A DNA stretch of 64,000 bases from Cymbidium sinense. Taxonomy: Eukaryota > Streptophyta > Magnoliopsida > Asparagales > Orchidaceae. The stretch spans positions 90,569,666-90,633,665 of the forward strand of contig CM038216.1 of NCBI GenBank assembly GCA_021442155.1. Reading direction: 5' to 3'. The notes under the pieces are model-generated. The model had not been told where the DNA came from, searched no databases, and worked only from the letters and a program-made list of their open reading frames with translations. This document shows, one piece after another, positions 11,280 through 22,848 of this stretch. Position 1 is the first letter of the stretch, and every line of letters starts with the position of its first letter. A program made the position numbers and the translations under genes.

Positions 11280-12440
11280 TTAGGTGGACACTGAACCTAG
11301 CCCTAGAGACTTAGAAGAGTTAGCTATAGGAATAGGTCATGCCTTAAGGGTGTTAGGAAAATTTTCCTACCCTTAGCTTGAACCATTCCTCACCTTCCTT
11401 CCTTCAAGTCAAACTCAAAATAAATCTTATTTAATTTTCTCCAAACTCAAATCAACTCCATGTGATTGAAATCCATGAATGAAATCCACGATTGAAACCC
11501 ATGAATAAAATTCCTAAGTCAAATCTTTCTTAAGTTCTTAATCTTCTTTTAAGGACTTAGCCTAAATCATGATCTAAACCATTTCAAACTCATGAGATTT
11601 TCTCATAATTCATTTATATTCTCATTTATATTCACATATATAAAAGAAATATAAATTGAAACTAAACTCAAAATTCAAAATCAATTCATAAAATTTCTTA
11701 AGTCCTTTAAATTTTCCTTCATGGACTTAGCCAAAATCAAATGCAAACCAATTCAAATTCATGGGATTTTTTCATAACTCATTTATATTCTCATTTATAT
11801 TCACATATATAATGAAATATAAATACAAATCAATCAAATCAAATCCAAAAAAAATTAAAATTCCAAATTTAAAATCCATCTTAAGTCCTTAATTTCCCTC
11901 TTTAAGTACTTAGCCTAAATCATGTTCAAATCAATTCAAATTCATGGGATTTTCTCATAACTCATTTATATTCTCATTTATATTCACATATATAAATGAA
12001 ATATAAATATAAATCAATCAAACTAATTCCAAAATTCAAGCTCCAAACTCTAAAAATTTCCTAAGTCCTTTAAATTCCCACTTAAAAGACTTATTATATC
12101 ATAATCAAATCACTTCAAATCCTTGAAATTTTCTCATGACCATCTATATTCTCATTTATTCCACATATCTAAATGAAATATAAATTCAAACAATCAAAAC
12201 CAATTCCAAAATCAAACTCAAATCCACTCAAAATCCAACCTAAGCTTCTCAAGTCAAAGTCTTGAACTTAGCCAAATCAACTTCAAATCAAGCCAAACTC
12301 TTGATTTTTCTTCATGATTCAATCAACCCTACAATCATGAATCCAAATATAAATACAAAATTCAATCAAAATCAAAACTCAAAAAATCAAACCCCAAATC
12401 CATTCATGTTCTTCCTTTAAATGTGAAATGAATCAAAACT
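11280..12440 (+). repeat. ~175-bp tandem repeat in LTR-like sequence
   Basis: A unit built around 'ttttctcataactcattta' plus a short AT-rich tail and an 'aagtcctt...ggacttagcc' block recurs at about 11592, 11760, 11943, 12121 and, more diverged, 12300. The spacing is 168-183 bp. The lead-in at 11295-11365 ('gacttagaagagttag' and following) is found again at 19828-19880, so the block belongs to a sequence present twice in the window. No coding potential is seen. Whether it lies inside the LTR or just before it cannot be settled because the LTR ends are not identifiable by eye. Confidence 0.75.
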
Positions 12441-13640
12441 CATTTGACTTCAAACTACTTGCAAATGGATTTGTAGTTTAATCAGAAGTCCATATACAAG
12501 TTCAATCAAACTCAAATCAATCTTTAACCAATCCATTTAACCGACTTAGGCTCACGTGACCCAAAGTGACCTAAAGTATCCTTATGAGCCAAATTCTAAT
12601 CATAACCAAATTGGATTGAATCAAACTCACCTATGCCGCTCATTATGATCAACAATCATCATGAGATGATCAATCACCCAAATTAGGTCAAACCAAGTCA
12701 AACCTTATGGTTGACCAAGTCAACACTAAGCCAAAATGAAACCTAACATAGCCAAAATCCACCATAGGCCAAATTGATTGAAACCATTGATCTAAGTTCA
12801 TTCATGACATATGTTTGAACTTGACCAAGTCAACATTTGAGCCAACGTAGCAATTGGCTACTTGACCCAAGTTGACCCAACTTGACCTAAAAAGTCAAAA
12901 TATGCCAAAACTTGATCTAAGCCAAATTGATTGAAACCAATGGGTCAAGTTCATTACAAATCACTTGTTGAACTTGACCGAAGCCTCAATTGGCCAACTA
13001 GACCTAACCTAGCCCAATTGTCCTTAAACCCAACTAGACCTAAATGGGTCATGTTGAGCCAAATTCAAACTTAACCAAAATTGATTGGAAATAAACAAAC
13101 CAATCCACTTCATATGACTAATAACCCTAAACCTGCCCATGACCTAACTCAAATAGGTCAAATGGGTCAAATTGGTCAACTTGGTCCATTTAACCTAAAT
13201 GAAGTCATATGAGCCAAATTCAAACCTAAACCAAATTGAATTAAACCAAAGCCATCAAAATATTTTAAATGGTCATATGAACTTGACCCAACCCTTGGTT
13301 TGATCCAATTTGACCAATTGGTCAACTTGACTCAAGTTCACCCATTTTAACCTTAATGGGTCAACATGAGCCAAACTATACCAAATGAACTCCAAATCTA
13401 ATGAAACTTGGCAAAACCTATTTTCTCAACATACCCAACATATTCAATTTCAAAAATTAGCTAAATGACCATTCTACCACTAGGCCATAGAACAATTTTT
13501 GGTCAAATCCATGGGGAATTTTGTCATGCCCTCTTCATACCAACTTGACACCTTCATAATAGGTCAAGTAGACCCTATGGTGGTGCACTCAACCCAATGG
13601 GTTTGGGTTAGCCCAAATTGACCCAAGGCCAAAATCGAGC
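12440..13640 (+). repeat. TTGACC/GGTCAA-rich repeated stretch in LTR-like sequence
   Basis: The sequence is a succession of diverged copies of a phrase around 'gggtcaa...gagccaaattcaaaccta...ccaaattgattgaaaccaa', recurring about every 130-170 bp. TTGACC or GGTCAA occurs at least fifteen times in 1.2 kb, several times in close tandem (12858-12890 and 13156-13185). TTGAC is the core of the W-box bound by WRKY factors (established knowledge), so clustering in an LTR could confer stress-responsive transcription. That is inference. Equally, it may only be a tandem repeat that happens to contain the word. The same kind of sequence is at 20640-21470. Confidence 0.6.
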
Positions 13641-16600
13641 ACATTGCTCAAATTGGTCATATGGAAAACTTCCCTCCACTTATTTTGAAACACATGGGAG
13701 GTTACCACTCTACTCCTTAGCCCAAACCGACCATGTGCAAAGTTCTAATAGCTCAAACAACCTATTCAATCTTGGCAATTGGATCAAAATGGAAGACATA
13801 GCTTTGGCCGTTCGATTGCCATAGTGAGAGAAATACTCCCCCTAAATCACATCAATTCTACCTTCCTCACTATCAATTGAGGGGAGAGTTTGGAGCCATT
13901 AGAGTGATCTAAACTCTAGAAGGGATTTAGCATTTCTTAGTTTTCATCCTTTGAAAATAGGGGAGCTCCATTGATTGGCAAACTATTTCCACACTCCAAA
14001 TCAACTCAACTGCCTTTGCACACTCCACCAGAGGGCTAAGTCAAGCTTTACTAAGCTCTCTCTCAAGTTCCAAAGGCAAGGGGAGGTCTAATTCCATCAA
14101 AGCTGCAAGGGAGCTAAGGAGGGGTTGGTCCATAGAGAAATCTACTCAACCTCAGGAGCTAATACATTCACCACCACATCATCTCAACCAGACAAAGCTC
14201 CTCTAAGGGAATCGAGCACTGGTGATCACCTCTAGTGAGGTTAGACATTTTTTGACCACTAAACTCCATGTGTGTTGGTCTTTTGTGAAATAAAGTTTAA
14301 TGTCATGAAATTTCAACTATTAGATGTGATTATCATTAGGTTTAGATGGTGTGTAGAAAGTTTCATTCCAATCTGAGCTTGATTGAGCTCAGATCTTCCT
14401 TTTGAAAGTGGACGGTCTCCATTAATCCTCAGGGAACAATAGGGATGATCTCAGCCGTCCATCTGCATATTTTGAATGGACGGTCGAGATTAAACACACA
14501 TTTTAAATCCTATTTCATCTTTTAAAATCATGGGTTAATTCCTGGCTGTTCGATCCTTGATCGAACAACAGATAGAAAACCACGTAGCACCGATGCCATG
14601 CGAAGCTATGACGTGACACTTAAGTGGCTGCTTGTTGCCTGACGTGTGGAAAGCACATCTGATTCAGCCACCCAAATGTCATGCCATTAGATTAACGGAT
14701 TAATTAGGTTTTAAATAATTCTAATTAATCCTCTAAACTTCAAAAATTCATATCACTTTAAAGAAAAATAAAAGAAATATGATGTAAATTTCCACTGAAA
14801 GATAATTCATTCTAGAATATTCTAAAATTGGTTTTATTGGATTTTTAATATTATCTTTCTCTGATTTTAGGTTTTATTAGAAATATTAATTTACTAATTA
14901 TTCCTTAATTAATCCATTGATTAATCTCAAACTTCTTGGGTATATTTTAGGGGATGACTTCTCCCTCCCCTAATTTTATTGAGATTTATTGATTGCTTAA
15001 TTAGGGGGATTGCTAATGCATTTCCTAATTACCCCTTTATGTAATTAAGGTTAATTAAGAGTTTGATTAGTGTTTTAAAATGTTATTGAAGTTGATTAAA
15101 GTTTGATCCACTGAATAAGAGATTTAGGGAATAATTTTGGGGCATTTACCCTAAGCTATTCCATAAACCAACTTTTCTTTCGTAATCATCTCTTAATTAA
15201 GGGATAATTCAATAATTACCCTCTTAATTAATTTCTTAAAATTTCTAAAATTCTCAAGAACTTAATTAATCTACTTTGGGTAGATGCTTAGGTGTTCAAG
15301 AGCCTAAGTTCAATTAAGGAAAATAAAGCTCAACTCATATGTGTGAGGGGTGTTTTGAAATTACTTATGTTAAACCCCTTAGCATAATTAACCATTAATC
15401 ATGAGCCAAATTAAATTAGGCCCTTTTCTTCCTAGGTGCATTGCAAATTTACATTCCTTGTGAGGTTTTATGTCATCTCATTGGCTCATAATAATTTGGT
15501 TAACAATGCTAAGATGGTGTAGGTAAGGGTTAATTAATATGCTTAATTCATACCTTAACCTAATCAAAATCTAAAATGAATCTAATCATCTAAAATAAAA
15601 CAAAAAAGTCAAACACATGTGGGAATGGGTTAGGAACAACAAACTCAATCAACATTTTTAAAATTAGATTAAATTTAAAATCAAACAAAAATCATATTAA
15701 ATAAACTTTGATTTACTTTAAGCTATCTTATTTCGTAAGATTATCTTTAGGATTTAATTGAAGTGAATGGGTTAACATGCTATCATTACTTTAGTTCTTT
15801 CCCCAGTATGCTAAATATGTATGTCAGATGGTTTCATACATTCATGCTTTTAAAAAATTAAATTCAAAATAAAAATTTTTCCTTTATGTGAAATTGTATG
15901 TGTTGGCTAAAGTAAGAATATGAGTGGCTATTATCACTATTAAATCCAATTTATTTTCAAAATATATGAATCAATTATCCAAACTGAAAGTGTGTTACTT
16001 ATATCTTAATTATAAGTTTGCATGTGAGTAAAATATAAAGATGTGCTTAGTGTAGTTCTTCTTTCTCTTCTCTTTTAGTATAGTTTTGATTAGGATTTGA
16101 CAAGGTGTATGGTTCATTTGAAAAGAACTTAAGCCCTAATTCCATATCCTATTCATTTCCATACTATCACTTAAGAAGGATACTTATGCTTGCACATATA
16201 AATTTCATAAACAAAATAAATCAACTTACACAAATTTTTTCGTTCTTTCTTTTCCATTCATTTTTTTGTACACATGCTTGTATTTAAGGAAAGTGGTATA
16301 TTAGTCTGGACAACCCCAAGGCTGTGAGGCTTTAAGTAGCTATAAGTAGGTTATGTACCTTATAGCTCTTAACAATATCACTTTTTATGCCTTTCCAACT
16401 TTCATGTGTGCATGTGAAAATTGGATAAGAAATCCCTTTTCTACTTAATGAAAATCATGCATCATAAACTTTCAAATTTTCTTAAATGAATTTCTTAGCG
16501 TGCATCATAAAGTATGTTAAACATTCTTATTTGTATGTAAAGATATGCTTAGGACTCATCCATATGCATGTTATATGTGTTGGGAAAGAAATGAAGTGAT

Positions 16601-19189
16601 GTATGATTTGTGAATTTGGTTCATTTTGTTTAATCTTAAAATGCCTTTCTTTTTGAATGGGTTTATTTAGAGTTCATATAAACTTAGGATTAATTAAAAT
16701 GCCTAATTAAAACATTCTCTAAAGAAAACCAAAACATGAATCTACTTTAGAAATTCCTAAGGTTAGGGAAAGAAAGAGAAGTTCTCTTCTCTTTCCCTCT
16801 CTTTATAACTTAGTAATTAATTGTATGATTCACTTGAACCTAATCAAACCATGAAATAAAATCAACCCAAATAAACTAAATCACTTAAGTGAAACCCTCC
16901 TTTAAGTTCAACATGTTTCACACTTAGAGAATTCTAACTTAAAGCCATAGCTAAGCATACCACACAAACCTCCAAAGCACACACATTAGACTAAGTCAAC
17001 ACTTCTAGCTTTAGGTTAGGGAGGTGCATGGTTTGATGCTTGCTTTTATTTTGTGATGTATGCTTTATACTGGATGTTAGAATGTATGTACATAGAATGA
17101 ATGGCAGGGTGATCTTAGTCTAACCATTATCTTCTGTAGGGGATTATGCTAAAGGGGTGTTGTATTAATTCAAAATATAAATGCTTTGCTTGTGCATGTG
17201 CTTATGCCCCTAAGAATAATCCAATAGGCCAGGTGGACTTAGTCACCCATGTGTGGGGTGATAAGTCCAATATACGTGCTTATGATTTAGTTAGTTGTTT
17301 AGCTAACCTTTGTTTTGCAGGTGTTAGCTAGATTTACTTTTCCTTTTCATGTAAATTTTTGCAATTAGGATTTTGGAAAGATTGTTTTTGGGGATTAGGA
17401 TGAACATTGGTCATAAGATCTCATCTTATTCACCATGTGAAGCCTTTGGAGCATCTACCTTCCAACCATCCAAAGAAGAAAGAAGAAAAGAAGAAGAAAG
17501 AAGAAAATAAAAATGAAGAAATGAAGCTTGAAGAACCCCATAACAATGAATTCCTTGCTTAATTGTATTTAATTCATTTTTAATCCGGGTTTTATAAGGG
17601 TAGAGCTCGGCTACCCAATTTGTTTTCAAGTTTATGCGGTGCTACTTGACCACAATGGCCTCTTATTCTTTTGCGATTAGCTTTATAAATTGATTGATGA
17701 TTTATTTAGCTTGTGCATTAAGTGACATCCTTTTCCTAGTTTCTTTCTTACTTTATGTGTGGCCTGGATGTGGATTAGGCTCTTAGGGAAAAATAAATAT
17801 TTTACCAAACTTACCAATTCAAAACTAAAAATAAGGAACTCATAACCTCACCTAAAGCTTAGGTTAAAAATCAAGATAAAAGAATTAGCAACTCCATAGC
17901 TGGATGAGCATTTCTTTTATAAGATCATGCACAAATGCATATTGTTTTCACTCTTGATTGGATGGCTTCCACCTTTTTTAGAGAAACTTGGCTTGACCTT
18001 TGAGAGCCATGGTGGAAACATACCTCCTCCCTTCAAACTAATTTTGGCCAATAATCTCATTTCTTATGCATTAGGCATATGAATCTTATTAGCCTGAGTC
18101 AAAATGATTGCTCAAAAATGAAAATTAAATGAAATCTGAATTGCATTAGATTTAGGTCATTTGAAGCATGTCCTTACATGATCTAGTCTCTTTTGGGAGT
18201 GAGTTTAAGGACTTAGTCTCTATCTAAATAAATACTAGCCCAGCTATCTTGCATAAAGCATATGACTTGCCTACATGAATTTGAAATCATAGGAGGAGTT
18301 AGTTGACGGCCACCCTCAGGCGATTGTATGTCCAAATAATCGGGTGGTTTGTCCTCTCTTGTGGAGGAAAACCAAATACCCATTTTTGCCTTAGATTTAG
18401 GTTGTACTTTTGGCCCTCACCAAAGCTCCCAAGATTTATGTTCTAAGGTTGCTTTTCCCCTTTGTGGGCCATAATCATAAATCCTCACCTCTTAGGCATT
18501 TCTATAATCTTCTATTATGGAATCATAATCATAAAATTTCTATTGAAAAATTCAATTCAAACAAATTAAATAAATTTTAAAAATGTAAAGCCCAACCATA
18601 GGATAGTTTGAGATGCTCGCTAGGTTTCTTAACATCGTGGGCATCTTTTACTTATCTTTGTTTTGGTTTCAATAATAAGTCCCTCTATTTGATCAATCCC
18701 GTTTGATCTTCCAAAATAAACTAATTGATTAATAGTCCTACCTATTAAAAATTTTGGAGACAATGATCATTTACCTTAATATCGAGTATTCTTAAGGGAT
18801 CCCTTCCCTTAGGATGTAATTAACTATTGGGGCTTGCCCTTGTAGGGAACTTAATGAACCCGGTTTAAAATAAACCTTAGTTTACTTTTCCATATAAAGT
18901 AGGGGAAGAATCTCTGGTACATAAGCAGACAATTGTCCTTAGGAGTCCTTATTCGGGTGATTAGGTCCTTGTAGGGTGGTGACTTCTATCTCTCAAGATA
19001 GTACACCTCTCCTCAATCTTATACCCAATAATCTTAATAAGAATATCTACGGATCTACATGGTGTCCCAACATAAGGCGTACATTTTTATATATTTCTAT
19101 TTTCATTTATTCTCTTTTCCGAAAGGAGGGGAGATAGATGAAGGCAAGAAATGTATAAGAATATTTTCACCACACCAATAATGAGGTTT
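13641..19189 (+). mobile_element. LTR-like, non-coding AT-rich sequence of the Ty3/Gypsy family
   Basis: No credible gene. The reading frames here are short and without family resemblance. The part 15350-16100 (around 'ggcccttttcttcctaggt', 'attggctcataataatttgg', 'gctattatcactattaaat') matches 22080-22690 in order and direction, so it is repeated family sequence. At 18890-19010 lies a segment with 'ccttgtagggtggtgact', a phrase resembling the 'GGTGGCGACTCC'-type U5 of plant Ogre/Tat LTRs. The 3' LTR end may therefore be near 19.0-19.1 kb. Purine-rich runs near 13862, 13955 and 14100 are possible polypurine tracts; the true one is not decided. A polypurine run at 17465-17525 is also noted. 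Confidence 0.55.
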
Positions 19190-19750
19190 TTCACCCCGTA
19201 GGACTGCCTCTGAATTGACCTCTTCCTCTGTGTGGTGGAGGTCAGGTCATCCTACCCATATATTCTAATGGAGTAATGAACTGTGGGTGGAATTTAATGT
19301 TAGGCTCCACTTCCTCCTCCAAGTCTATTTCTGCTCCATTTTATTCCCTTTTCAATTTCTCTTTTCTTTTCTTTTTTTCTCTTTCTTTTTCTTTTTAATT
19401 TTTTTTATTTTTAAACTTTGGCCAATTTTGTGAGAATAAACTTATTAATTTTGAGGAAGGTAGTAAGCCATATCCTCATATATGCCGACTTCATGAACTA
19501 TAAATGACTTGAGATCTCCTTTGACACAGTAGATGATCCCACCTCTCATAAACTCCATACACTGATGTAGAGAGAATGTAATTATGTTGTTCTCATGTAT
19601 CCATGGTCTCCTAAGCAAAGCGTTGAAAGATGTATGCGAGTCTATAATGTGAAACTTGGCATCGATCTTCTAATCATCTATCTCCAAGGGAAACACTATG
19701 GAGCCTAAGGCCTATTGACCTCACTTTTGGAGTGCAGATTCAATCTTCCC
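19190..19750 (-). mobile_element. Reversed protease-linker fragment of the same Ty3/Gypsy family
   Basis: Read on the minus strand this is a second copy of the region matching about 4118-4700. It has the 'PLEI...KFHIIDSHTSF' protease stretch, an RRPWIH motif, SLHQCMEF, then the A-rich linker (seen on + as the CT-rich run 19355-19405), then the 'ccacccacagttcatt' phrase also present near 4590. It is cleaner than the + copy in the protease C-terminal part. It lies between the end of one LTR-like block and the start of the second. It is a truncated, inverted or nested element piece. No complete element in minus orientation is visible around it. Confidence 0.85.
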
Positions 19751-22700
19751 ATCATAGACTTAGGAGTCTTCTAGACACTAAGACTTCCTAGTCATAAGGC
19801 ACTTCTAATAAGTAAACACTTAACTTAATCCTAAAGACTTAGAAGAGTTAACCATAGGATTAGGTTATGCCTTGGATTTGGATAATCTACCTACCATACA
19901 ACCCAATCCATGTTCACCTTCTCAAACCAAACCTCAAGTTCAATTCAAACATCAAATTCAAATTCAAATCCAAACCCAAATTCCAAAACCAAAAGATTGA
20001 ATCCAATGATCAAATCTAAACTTGAAACCCTTCTTAAGCCATATGACCTATTCCATTGACTTAGCCAAATCTTAATCCAAATCAATCCAAAATCAATTAA
20101 TTTTCTCATAATAAATTTATATCTTCAATCATCTTCCTAAATATAAACCAAATCTATATTCAAATGATCAAAACTAAATCAAATTAAATCAAAACCCTTC
20201 TTAAGCCATTTGACCTATCCCACAGACTTAGCCAAATTTTAATCCAAATCAAGTCAAACTCAATTGGTTTTCGTAGAAATAAATCATATTTTTAGTCATC
20301 TTCACAAATTTAAATGAAATATACATTTAATCATCAAAACTATATCAAACCAATTTAAAATCCAAACTTAAGCCACATGACCCAACTTCGTGGACTTAGC
20401 CAAATTCCTTCATTCCAAAGCCCAAATTAAATTGATTTTCTCATGAATCAATCATACCTTCAATCATATTCACAAATATAAATGTATGTACAATCATTAA
20501 GCCAAACCATAATCAACCCAAGTCAAACCCAACTTAACTATTTTGACTTGAAATGTTCAAATGAACCAAAACACATTTGAACCCAAGCTTAAAATTGAAT
20601 TTATATATCAATCCTAAATCCTATATAAACCCAAATCAAACTCAACCAAAATCAAGCCAACTAAACCCAATTGGCCCACTTTACCCAATGTGGCCAATTT
20701 GAACTCTTTGAGCCAAGTTATAATCCTAACCAAATTGGATTGAACCAAGCCTATCAAAATCTCCCATCATGATTATTGATCACCTTAGGTTGATCAATTG
20801 GCACAAATTAGGACAAACCAAGTCAACTTGGTCATTTGTCCAAGTCAACCCCTTAACCCATATGAACCCAAACTAGCCAATTGAAACCTAAGCCAAATCC
20901 ATTGAAACCAATGATTCATACCAAATCAAAATCAATATTTGAATACTTGACCTTCAATTGAGTCAAACCAAACCCAATTTCTAACCTAATAATTAATTTG
21001 ACCAAATTGGGTCAAACCAAATATAAACCAAATTAATTAAACCAATGGCTCAAGTTTATTTTAAATTGATTGTTGAACTTGAAGCCATGATTGGACCCAA
21101 TTGAACCCAATTTATTTAGCCCAAATTGACCTAAAGGTTCAACTTGCCTAAATCAACTAAATTCAAATTAATTGAAACCAAAGCCTACAATCATTTCACT
21201 TGGTCAACTAAACCCAAACAAACCCAACCAATTTGGCCAATTTTGTCAAATTGGTCAACTTAACCCATTTGACCTAAATGAATTCAAATGAGCCAAAATC
21301 AAATCTAACCCAAACGAAACCAAATCAATTGAACCAAAACATCCCAAATGATCATATATACTTGACCTAACCCTTGATTTGACCCAATTTTCCCATTGGT
21401 CAACTTGACCCAACCTAACCCAATTTGACCTAAATGAGTCAAATTGAGCCAAACCTAACCAAATCAACTCCAATTACTTGAAATTTAGGTTAACACACTT
21501 TTGGCTAATTTAGAATCTGCCAAAATCAAATATCATGCCAAATGATCATTCTTTCATTATTAGGTCAAGGGCATCACATGAGATAAATCACTTATGTAAG
21601 TGGTAATTTTCATTCCTTGGCCACTTGGTTCTCTGTTCCAGGTACCTGACATGCCCAACCTGATCCATGGGATGGTTGGGTGGGCCATGACCCATGGGAG
21701 GTGAGTTGTCTTAGCTTGGTTGAAGCTTCCTCAATTGTTTGAGCCGCCAGTCTTTAGCTCTAGGGACGTATGCTTCCAAAACTGATCCTTAGCCAAAAAT
21801 GGGCTGGAGCTTTTTGAAGAAAACTTGAATATCATGTGATATTGATTGTTGGATCCCCTCTGATCGATGTTGTGGTGGGATCCTTTTGGAGTTGATCGAA
21901 GCTTGGGTAAGCTCAGATCAAGTGAGCAATGGAGGACAGACTCCATTCTCCCTCACTGGTGAGATGTTAGATCACACACCTAAAAGAGTTTAATGAAATT
22001 ATGGTTGGTCCCCATGTTTGGGAAAATCATAGGAGTAATTAATTAAGTTCTTTAATCTAATTAATTATAGCTAATTGCATTAGGCCCCTTTTATTTTCTA
22101 GGATCATTGCAAGTTTATTTTGCATGCATATCATGTTGGCTCATAATTATTTAGATAATTACTTTAAAGTGACATAGGTAAGGGTAATTAATTCATCTAA
22201 TTAGGGGTTTAACTTAATTAACCCATAAAATTAACTTAATTACATTTCTTTAAGTAAAATCAAATTACTAATGTGGGAATAGGTTTAAAATAGCAAGTGC
22301 TGATTTCTCTTCTCCTCTTTAAATCAAATCAAATCCTTAATTAATAAAGAAGCTTTAGTTTGCTTTAAATAATCTTATTTGATTTGATTGTCCTTAAGAA
22401 CTAGTTTGGTTGAATGAATCACATGCTTATATTTGATAGTCCCCTTTTCAATCATGTTAAATTTGGTATATCATTTGAATTTATTTCCTTTATGTAAGTT
22501 CGTATGTGTTAATTTAATTTAATATATGCATGGCCATTATCATTATTAAATCCAAATGTATTTTTCAAAAGCTTATAAATGAATAATAATATGTGTTATG
22601 ATGCTAGTTATAAATACATAAGAATTGCATGTGCTTATAGCTTAAGTATATGAATGTTGAGTTCTCTTTCCTCTAATCTTATGTTGATTTATATAAGATT

Positions 22701-22771
22701 GAATTGATGGGTAATATAGTATGGACATCCGGGAACATTTTTAAAGCAAAGTCATTTGATTACCTCACTTC
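19751..22771 (+). mobile_element. Second diverged copy of LTR-like sequence, truncated at the array edge
   Basis: Blocks recur in the same order and direction as in 11280-16100. They are the 'gacttagaagagttaacc' lead-in (19831), the approximately 170-bp repeat (20094, 20261, 20431), the TTGACC/GGTCAA-rich stretch (20640-21470), then the 'taggccccttttattttcta' to 'attatcattattaaatcc' part (22080-22555). It is about 1.8 kb shorter than the first copy, mainly through loss of the part equivalent to 13.6-15.3 kb. It stops near 22.7 kb, immediately before the telomere-like array. No coding sequence is seen. It may be a solo or truncated LTR of a related element. Confidence 0.72.
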
Positions 22772-22848
22772 CCTGGTTTGTTACATAGTTGATGAAATCG
22801 AAAAGAAGAAATGTTGAATCTAAATTTGTTCTATATTAAAAAAAAAAC
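22772..22848 (+). pseudogene. 3' tail of a GRP7-type retrocopy at the array boundary
   Basis: The stretch 'gttgatgaaatcgaaaagaa' and the following 'atgttgaatct...ttgttct', ending in an A-run, is the same 3'-UTR tail that ends all eight GRP retrocopies further right (for example 34250-34310). Here only the last 75 or so bases exist, and LTR-like sequence adjoins on the left. The array therefore begins, or was cut, inside a GRP retrocopy. Confidence 0.82.

Noticed and set aside
13618..13824. 68-codon frame in the LTR-like region
   Set aside because: No family resemblance, no second-copy conservation, short, in repeat-derived sequence.
17460..17525. Polypurine run as the element's polypurine tract
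   Set aside because: It lies far inside LTR-like sequence and is a low-complexity GAA/AAG run. Better-placed purine runs exist near 13.9-14.1 kb, and none can be proven.
1..22770. tRNA genes or primer-binding site complementary to a tRNA 3' end
   Set aside because: No cloverleaf-like sequence or clear tRNA-end complement was seen by eye. The 5' LTR border is not in the window.
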